Shown piece after piece: positions 58,347-64,000 of a stretch of DNA of 64,000 nucleotides. Made by a program: the position numbers and the translations under genes. Numbering within the stretch: position 1 is the first letter of the stretch; the number at the start of each line of letters is the position of its first letter. Source of the DNA: Mumia sp. ZJ1417 (lineage in GTDB: Bacteria; Actinomycetota; Actinomycetes; Propionibacteriales; Nocardioidaceae); contig NZ_CP059901.1 of assembly GCF_014127285.1 (NCBI RefSeq), forward strand, positions 1,674,001-1,738,000, in the 5' to 3' direction. Below the pieces are notes generated by a model. It did no database searches and was not told where the DNA came from. It worked only from the letters and a program-made list of their open reading frames with translations.

Positions 58347-60113
58347 CTAGTCGCCGGCGCCGCCCTCGGTGACCGCGGTACGCGATGTGAGAAGCAGGAC
58401 CGAGGCGACGGCCGCGATCCCCGCGCACACTGCCGCGCCTGTGAACACGGTGCTGAGCTGCACGATCCCCGCGTCGATCATCGCGTCGTTGTAGGCGTCG
58501 CAAGTCGTCGCCGAGCCTGGGCAGAGCTCGGACAGCGGAGGGATCCGGGTCACCGCGTCGTGGTAGGCCCGCAGGCCCCACGAGGTCAGCACCGAGATCC
58601 CGACGAGCATGCCGACCATGCGTGCGACCACGACGAGCGCAGACGCGATGCCGTGAGCGGCGTCGGGCGTCGCGTCGAGCAGTGCCGCATTGACCGGAGC
58701 GACGGCGAGACCGAATCCGAGGCCAGCCAGGGCGAGCGCGACCGAGGAGGTCGGGTGGGTGAGGGCGTCGCGCTCCCACGCCGACATCACCACGAAGCAG
58801 CCGCAGGCCAGCGCCATGCCGGCCCCGGCGACCCACGCGGGACGGACGCGCCTCGTCGCGTAGCCGCCGGCGATCGCGCCGACCGGCAACGCCACGAGGA
58901 ACTGCACGAGCACGAGCGCGGCCCCGAGCTGCGAGCCACGGTGCTCGGTCAGGCGCGCGAAGAACGGCACGTCGACCAGTGCCGCGATCAGCGCTGACCC
59001 GACGAAGAACGAGACCACCAGCGAGCCCCAGGCCGGACGAGCGGCGCTCAGCGTCCTGCGGGGGACGAGCGGCGTCGTCGCCGTCCGCTGCCGCCAGACG
59101 AACGCCGCCGTCGCGACGACGGCGCCGCCGAGCAGCAGCGGCGCAGCGGGCGACACGACGCTGTTCTCCGGATCGGCCGAGGCGAACGTGACGATCACGC
59201 AGCCCAGCGCCGCCCCGAGGAGCAACGCACCCCACAGGTCGACCGTACGGGCGGTGGCGGGCCACGTGCGCAAGGCGACGAGCGGGCGTCGCGCGGTCAG
59301 CTCCCGTACGACGAAGGCAGCGGCCAGTGCATACGTCACGAGCGCGACCGGGCTGGTCCAGCGCAGCTCTCCGACGACCGGGAGGAAGAGCGTGCCGAGC
59401 TCGACGTCGTTGCGCAGCGGTGCGGGCTGGGCCAGCGTGAGGGCGAGCGCGGCCACCGCCAGGACGGCGAGCACGGCTCCGAGGACGTCGGGGAAGCCGT
59501 GGGCCTCGCGGCGCGGCACAGCGCCTCGCGTCCGTCCGGTGGCGAGGATCGCGCCTGCGAGGACGAGACCCGCCGCGCAGTTCAGCCAGAAGATCGCCCG
59601 CCAGTCCGCGACGGCCAGGACCGCCGCACCGTACAAGGGGCCGATGACGCTCCCAAGCTCCTGCACCGCACCCACGATGCCGAGCGGCACGCCACGCCGC
59701 CGTGGCGGCCACAGGTCGGCGACCAGCGCGAGCGTCGCCGGGACGAGGCCGCCACCGCCGACTCCCTGCAGGAACCGCCCGGCCACCATCGGCACCAGTC
59801 CGTCGGCCGCTGCCGTCACCACCGAGCCGATTGCGAACAGCACCAGTGACCCGACCAGGACTGGGCGGCGGCCCCGCAGGTCGGCGATCCGACCGACCAG
59901 CGGCAGCACCGCGACGTACCCGAGCAAGAAGCCCGACACGATCGGCGCGGCGCGCTGGAGCTCGTCCAGCCCGAGCCCGCCGGCCGCCATCATGTCCGGC
60001 AGCGCCATCACGACGACGTAGGTGTCCGCAGCGGCGAACGCGACCGCGACGGCGGCCAGGCCGAGGAGGACCCGCGCCGCACGTCCGGCCGGGGCGGCGG
60101 CGCCTTCGCTCAC
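58347..60113 (-). CDS. MFS transporter, P55/EmrB (DHA2) type
   Basis: A 588-residue permease with 14 predicted helices. Motif A is GRIADLRGRRPVLVGSLVLF, and GRFLQGVGGGGLVPATLALVADLWPPRRRGVPLG and VGAVQELGSVIGPLYGAAVL are typical. In mycobacteria the pair LprG-P55 exports triacylglycerides and lipoglycans and affects drug tolerance. The GTG start overlaps the lprG stop as GTGA, the same order as in that operon. Substrate here is inferred from the pairing. Confidence 0.9.
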   Translation of the reverse strand: MSEGAAAPAGRAARVLLGLAAVAVAFAAADTYVVVMALPDMMAAGGLGLDELQRAAPIVSGFLLGYVAVLPLVGRIADLRGRRPVLVGSLVLFAIGSVVTAAADGLVPMVAGRFLQGVGGGGLVPATLALVADLWPPRRRGVPLGIVGAVQELGSVIGPLYGAAVLAVADWRAIFWLNCAAGLVLAGAILATGRTRGAVPRREAHGFPDVLGAVLAVLAVAALALTLAQPAPLRNDVELGTLFLPVVGELRWTSPVALVTYALAAAFVVRELTARRPLVALRTWPATARTVDLWGALLLGAALGCVIVTFASADPENSVVSPAAPLLLGGAVVATAAFVWRQRTATTPLVPRRTLSAARPAWGSLVVSFFVGSALIAALVDVPFFARLTEHRGSQLGAALVLVQFLVALPVGAIAGGYATRRVRPAWVAGAGMALACGCFVVMSAWERDALTHPTSSVALALAGLGFGLAVAPVNAALLDATPDAAHGIASALVVVARMVGMLVGISVLTSWGLRAYHDAVTRIPPLSELCPGSATTCDAYNDAMIDAGIVQLSTVFTGAAVCAGIAAVASVLLLTSRTAVTEGGAGD

Positions 60114-60808
60114 GGTGCGGTGATCTCGACCGGGTCGTCCGACGCCGTGACCGCGACCGTGTAGGTCACCGGCTCGTCGGCGTCGTAGAAGAGTCCGTCG
60201 AGCACGACGTCACGCAGCTCGTCGTCGTCGGTCAGCCGGTAGGTCGCGTCGAAGCTCTCGCCCTCCTGTGCCGTCGGAATGAGCGTACGGACGACCGAGC
60301 CGGGGATCGTCCCGGTGATCGTCGTGAGGACCTCGCGCCCGTCGCGGCTCTCACCGTCCTCCTTGAGACCGTCGGTCTCGGTGAGCAGCGAGGAGATGCC
60401 GCCGTCGGTCTTCATCAGCGTGGCGGGGTCCGGGGCACCGAGGGAGGTGGGATCCATCGGCACGAAGTCGGGGGAGAAACCTGTCTTGACGAGCACGGCG
60501 TCGTCGACCGAGACGACCTCGGCACCGACCGGGACACCCTTGAGCGACACCTTCACCGTGCCCTCGAAGGCGGGGGAGTGGTTGCCCTTGCCCTGGGCCT
60601 CGAGAAGCCCAGTGACCCCCGACGGAAGCTTCTCGGTGGAGAGCGAGAGCGCGAGGCTCTCGGCGTCGTCGAGAGTCGCGCGCGCGGCCGCGAGCCGGTC
60701 CGAGAGATCGGCTCCCGTCGAGGCGTCGTCACCGTCGTCTCCTGAACAGCCCGACGCTGCGAAGGCAAGGAGGGACAGGACGGTCGCCGTCGTGGCACGC
60801 TTCAGCAT
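60110..60808 (-). CDS. lprG: LprG-like lipoprotein
   Basis: A 232-residue lipoprotein (lipobox FAASGC, Cys21) with the LppX/LprAFG fold pattern (LSLSTEKLPSGVTGLLEAQGKGNHSPAFEGTVKVSLKGVPVGAEVVSVDDAVLVKTGFSPDFVPMDP). This fold makes a large hydrophobic pocket for acyl chains. It probably loads glycolipid or triacylglyceride for the coupled MFS protein. ATG 60808 lies 7 nt after TATGCT on the minus strand; ATG 60820 is in frame. Confidence 0.9.
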   Translation of the reverse strand: MLKRATTATVLSLLAFAASGCSGDDGDDASTGADLSDRLAAARATLDDAESLALSLSTEKLPSGVTGLLEAQGKGNHSPAFEGTVKVSLKGVPVGAEVVSVDDAVLVKTGFSPDFVPMDPTSLGAPDPATLMKTDGGISSLLTETDGLKEDGESRDGREVLTTITGTIPGSVVRTLIPTAQEGESFDATYRLTDDDELRDVVLDGLFYDADEPVTYTVAVTASDDPVEITAP

Positions 60809-60892
60809 GGGCGTCAGCATAGGCGCACGAAGAATCGTCCCGGATGCGGTGGGAGAAGTTCGCTCCGAGCGGGACGGGACGAGGGGAGCAAC

Positions 60893-61315
60893 GTGGACTG
60901 GAAGCTCGAGAACATCATCCTGGGAGTCACTGACGTCGACCGCGCCAAGGAGTTCTACGCCGATCGCGTGGGCTTCCACCTCGACGTGGACCACCAGCCG
61001 AACGACCACTTCCGGGTCGTGCAGCTCACCCCGGTCGGGTCGGCGTGCTCGATCACGTTCGGAGTCGGCCTGGGTGGCGCAGCGCCTGGCGCGACGAAGG
61101 GGATCCACCTCGTCGTCGACGACATCGAGGCCGCCCACGCCGACCTGGAGTCGCGGGGCGTCGAGAACACGGGCATCCAGAACTTCGCGCAGGGCGCGCC
61201 GACGCCCGGTGTCGATCCCCAGCGCCGCGACTTCATGTCGTACGTCTACTTCGACGACCCGGACGGCAACTCGTGGGTGGTCCAGGAGGCGCACCACGCC
61301 TCCGGGACCACCTGA
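60893..61315 (+). CDS. VOC/glyoxalase family protein
   Basis: A 140-residue two-repeat VOC fold. ENIILGVTDVDRAKEFYADRVGFHLDVDHQPNDHFRVVQLTPVGS and GIHLVVDDIEAAHADLESRGVE ... YVYFDDPDGNSWVVQEA show metal-ligand-like Glu and His positions. Possibly a dioxygenase, lyase or resistance protein; the substrate is unknown. The GTG has GAGGGGAG upstream. Divergent from lprG. Confidence 0.87.
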   Translation: MDWKLENIILGVTDVDRAKEFYADRVGFHLDVDHQPNDHFRVVQLTPVGSACSITFGVGLGGAAPGATKGIHLVVDDIEAAHADLESRGVENTGIQNFAQGAPTPGVDPQRRDFMSYVYFDDPDGNSWVVQEAHHASGTT

Positions 61316-61323
61316 CCGGCGGG

Positions 61324-63783
61324 TCAAGCGAGCTGGGTCGCCACCGGGCTGCCGACGTCGAGGATCGGGTGGGCGAGCGGGACGCCCGAGCCGTCACGTC
61401 GCGGATCGACGTCGGGCAGCTCGGCGGGCGCACCTCCGGACCCGGACGCCATCGCGGGACCGCGACCTGCCCAAGCCAGCACGAGCGCGTCCTCGCCCTT
61501 GAGCAGGCGGTGGCAGCGCACACCACCAGTCGCGCGACCCTTGGCCGGGAACGCGCTGAACGGCGTGACCTTGACCGAGCCCGACTCCGCGCCCGGCAGC
61601 GCGTCAGAGGCCCCGGCGATCGTCACGACCTCGGCGTCGTCCGCCGGGTCGAACGCACCGAAGAAGAGCGCCGACGCCCCGGGGGCCAGCTTGACGCCGG
61701 CCATGCCCGATCCCGTACGACCCTGGGGACGCACGGAGGTGGCAGGGAAGTGCAGCAGCTGGGCATCGGTGGTGAGGAAGCAGAGCTCCTCGTCACCGGT
61801 GGCCAGCTGGCGGATGCCGACGACCTGGTCGCCGTCGGCGAGCGCCACGACCTCCCAGTCGTCCTTGCTGGGCAGGTATTCGGGCTTGACCCGCTTGACC
61901 ACACCCCGACGCGTGCCGAGGGCGAGACCGGGCGAGTCGGTGTCGAAGTTGGTCAGGGCCAGCGCGCGCTCGCCGTCGCGCAGCGCAAGGACCTCTACGA
62001 GGGGGAGCCCGCCCTGGAGGTTGGGCGCGGCGGCGGTCGGGGGCAGCCCCGGTAGGTCGAGGACGCCGAGCTTGATCACCCGTCCGTGCGACGTGAGCAG
62101 GCCGATCTCGCCTCGCGCCGTCGTGCGGACGACCGAGGCGATGACGTCGTGCTGGTGACGGTGAGCCACGTCGATCTCGGGGACGGTGTCGTCGGCCGTA
62201 CGGGCGAGCAGCCCGCTCGCCGACAGCAGCACGAAGCACGGGTCGTCGGCGACCTCGAGCGGCACGGCCGCCGTGACGGTGTGGCCGGCGCTCTGGAGCA
62301 GCACCGTACGGCGGGGGGTGCCGAACTTCTTGGCGATCTCACCCAGCTCGGTCGAGACGATGCCGCGCAGCAGCTTGTCATCGGAGAGGATCGCGTCGAG
62401 CTCCTCGATCGTCGCGCGCAGCTCGTCGGCCTCGCGCTCGAGCTCGATCTGGGAGAAGCGCGTCAGCCGACCGAGCTGGAGGTCGAGGATGTACTCGGCC
62501 TGCTTCTCGGAGAGCTCAAAAACCTCCATCAGGCGGCCGTGCGCGTGGCGACGGTCGTCGCTGGAGCGGATCAGTGCGATCACCTCGTCGATGTCGACGA
62601 TCGCGACCAGCAGGCCCTCGACCAGGTGGAGGCGCGCGGCGGCCTTGTCACGACGGAACTGGCTGCGACGGCGGATGACGACGATGCGGTGCTCGAGGAA
62701 GACCTCCAGCAGCTCCTTGAGCCCGAGCGTGCGAGGCTGCCCGTCGACGAGTGCGACGTTGTTGATGCCGAACGAGTCCTCCATCGGCGTCATCTTGTAG
62801 AGCTGGGCGAGGACGGCGTCGGGGTTGAAGCCGTTCTTGATCTCGATGACGAGGTTGAGGCCCTGGGAGTCGGTGAGGTTCTTGAGGTCGGAGATGCCCT
62901 GGAGCTTCTTGGACTGCACGAGCGTCTTGATGCGCTCGATGACCTTCTCGGGGCCCACGTTGTAGGGGAGCTCGGTGACGACGATGCCCTTGCGGCGCGG
63001 AGTGACGTTCTCGACGCGTGCGGTCGCACGCATCACGAACTTGCCTCGGCCCGTCGCGTACGCCTCGCGGATGCCGTCGAGGCCGACGATCTTGCCGCCG
63101 GTCGGCAGGTCGGGTCCGGGGACGAAGCGCATGAGGTCGTCGAGGGACGCCTCAGGCTTCTTGATGAGGTGGCGCAGCGCCTGGACGACCTCGATCAGGT
63201 TGTGCGGGGCCATGTTGGTGGCCATGCCGACGGCGATGCCGGCGGCGCCGTTGACCAGGAGGTTGGGGATCGCCGCCGGGAGCACCGACGGCTCCTCCTC
63301 GCGGCCGTCGTAGTTGGGCTTGAAGTCGACGGTGTCCTCGTCGATGGACGCGGTCATCGCGAGCGCGGGATGGTCCATCCGGCACTCGGTGTAGCGCATG
63401 GCGGCGGGTCCGTCGTCGGGCGAGCCGAAGTTGCCGTGGCCGTCGACGAAGGGCAGACGCAGCGACCAGGGTTGGACGAGCCGCACAAGGGCGTCGTAGA
63501 TCGCGCCGTCGCCGTGCGGGTGGAGCCGACCCATCACCTCGCCGACGACGCGGGCGCTCTTGACGTGACCGCGGTCGGGCCGCAGGTTCATGTCGTCCAT
63601 CGTGTAGAGGATGCGGCGCTGGACCGGCTTGAGCCCGTCACGCGCGTCGGGCAGGGCCCGCGAGTAGATCACCGAGTAGGCGTACTCGAGGAAGCTCGAG
63701 CGCATCTCCTCGCGCACGTCGATGTCGACGATGTGCTCCTCGAAGTCCTCGGGGGGCGGTGCGCTCGGCGTACGGCGGGCCAT
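61324..63783 (-). CDS. parC: DNA topoisomerase IV subunit A (type II, GyrA/ParC)
   Basis: An 819-residue DNA-cleaving subunit. The catalytic tyrosine is Tyr131 in AAMRYTECRMD, with MGRLHPHGDGAIYDALVRL at 84-102. Quinolone-site residues are Gly93 (Ser83 of E. coli GyrA) and Asp97 (Asp87). The C-terminal beta-pinwheel has QGRTGSG in place of a classical GyrA box, supporting ParC. ATG 63783 has AAAGGA upstream. Partner parE is at 53.3 kb; the intervening genes are on both strands, so the two subunits are not in one operon. Confidence 0.92.
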   Translation of the reverse strand: MARRTPSAPPPEDFEEHIVDIDVREEMRSSFLEYAYSVIYSRALPDARDGLKPVQRRILYTMDDMNLRPDRGHVKSARVVGEVMGRLHPHGDGAIYDALVRLVQPWSLRLPFVDGHGNFGSPDDGPAAMRYTECRMDHPALAMTASIDEDTVDFKPNYDGREEEPSVLPAAIPNLLVNGAAGIAVGMATNMAPHNLIEVVQALRHLIKKPEASLDDLMRFVPGPDLPTGGKIVGLDGIREAYATGRGKFVMRATARVENVTPRRKGIVVTELPYNVGPEKVIERIKTLVQSKKLQGISDLKNLTDSQGLNLVIEIKNGFNPDAVLAQLYKMTPMEDSFGINNVALVDGQPRTLGLKELLEVFLEHRIVVIRRRSQFRRDKAAARLHLVEGLLVAIVDIDEVIALIRSSDDRRHAHGRLMEVFELSEKQAEYILDLQLGRLTRFSQIELEREADELRATIEELDAILSDDKLLRGIVSTELGEIAKKFGTPRRTVLLQSAGHTVTAAVPLEVADDPCFVLLSASGLLARTADDTVPEIDVAHRHQHDVIASVVRTTARGEIGLLTSHGRVIKLGVLDLPGLPPTAAAPNLQGGLPLVEVLALRDGERALALTNFDTDSPGLALGTRRGVVKRVKPEYLPSKDDWEVVALADGDQVVGIRQLATGDEELCFLTTDAQLLHFPATSVRPQGRTGSGMAGVKLAPGASALFFGAFDPADDAEVVTIAGASDALPGAESGSVKVTPFSAFPAKGRATGGVRCHRLLKGEDALVLAWAGRGPAMASGSGGAPAELPDVDPRRDGSGVPLAHPILDVGSPVATQLA

Positions 63784-63898
63784 GCACGTCCTTTCTGTGG
63801 CGTGCCCTGCACGGGCGCGCTGTGGCGGCTGTCAGAAACCCTAGGCCATGACTCCGACGCTCCCGGGTTGCGGCGGCACGGGGCTAGGGTTCAGACGG

Positions 63899-63904
63899 TA
63901 GATT
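63899..63904 (+). promoter_or_regulatory. -10 box of the last gene, leaderless
   Basis: TAGATT lies 7 nt before GTG 63912 and is identical to the parE -10 candidate. No ribosome site is seen. Confidence 0.5.
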
Positions 63905-63911
63905 CTGGCGT

Positions 63912-64000
63912 GTGGCCGACGAACCTGCCGTACCCGATGAGCGACTTCCCGACGAGCGCTACCCCGAGCACTGGGAGGCCGACGTCGTGCTGCGAGACGG
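63912..64000 (+). CDS. N-terminus of a GNAT/CoA-ligase-like protein (partial)
   Basis: Only 29 codons are visible before the window ends. ERYPEHWEADVVLRDG resembles the start of the actinobacterial bifunctional proteins that join a GNAT acetyltransferase to an acetate-CoA ligase-like region. The family call is tentative because no catalytic part is visible. Confidence 0.5.
   Translation, partial: MADEPAVPDERLPDERYPEHWEADVVLRD

Overview
The window is a 64 kb stretch of core chromosome from a high-GC actinobacterium. GC content is very high and GTG/TTG starts are common. The gene content (pdtaR-type ANTAR regulator, K/A-rich SigA plus SigB, four-domain S1, LprG/MFS pair, AftD, UbiA-type DPPR synthase, DUF3068, DUF4192, DUF7455) points to Actinomycetia. 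The mix looks most like Nocardioidaceae (Nocardioides, Aeromicrobium or Mumia relatives); I cannot fix the genus. There is no phage, transposon, CRISPR array or rRNA operon. One tRNA (Leu, CAA) is present.

Layout. 1-3.4 kb: end of gltB, gltD, then pyk. 3.5-8.5 kb: a complete leftward branched-chain amino acid ABC operon (livK, H, M, G, F) with 4-bp stop/start overlaps and a hairpin after the binding-protein gene. 8.8-14.4 kb: tRNA-Leu, pdtaR, a decayed DUF559-like gene, a DUF554 membrane protein, a GNAT enzyme and polA. 14.5-16.8 kb: an arylsulfatase. 16.9-31 kb: a surface-glycan locus (flippase, two GT-C-like membrane proteins, UbiA decaprenyl-phosphate phosphoribosyltransferase, DUF2613 microprotein, GT4, methyltransferase, AftD, acyltransferase, DUF3068). 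It is best read as assembly and decoration of a polyprenol-linked, arabinose-containing polymer. 31-46 kb: housekeeping genes (M18 aminopeptidase, rpsA, lplA, coaE, sigB, oligopeptidase B, dinB, GCS2-family ligase, usp, sigA). 46-53 kb: secreted and membrane accessory proteins (phytase, rhomboid, TetR with a DUF981 protein, DUF456, lipoprotein, Asp-box propeller protein). 53-64 kb: topoisomerase IV (parE, parC) flanking helR, a beta carbonic anhydrase, the MFS/lprG operon and a VOC protein.

Two themes stand out. First, envelope glycan and glycolipid handling: the AftD/UbiA locus and the LprG-P55-like pair sit in one window. Second, RNA polymerase protection: helR has a 19-bp inverted repeat just upstream that matches my recollection of the rifamycin-associated element, suggesting a rifamycin-inducible resistance module.

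Regulation is unusually legible. At least a dozen genes have a TANNNT box placed 6-7 nt (5-8 at one gene) before the start codon, the signature of leaderless mRNAs. Many gene ends carry very long hairpins with stems of 15 to 36 bp. parE appears to start with ATC behind a good Shine-Dalgarno sequence.
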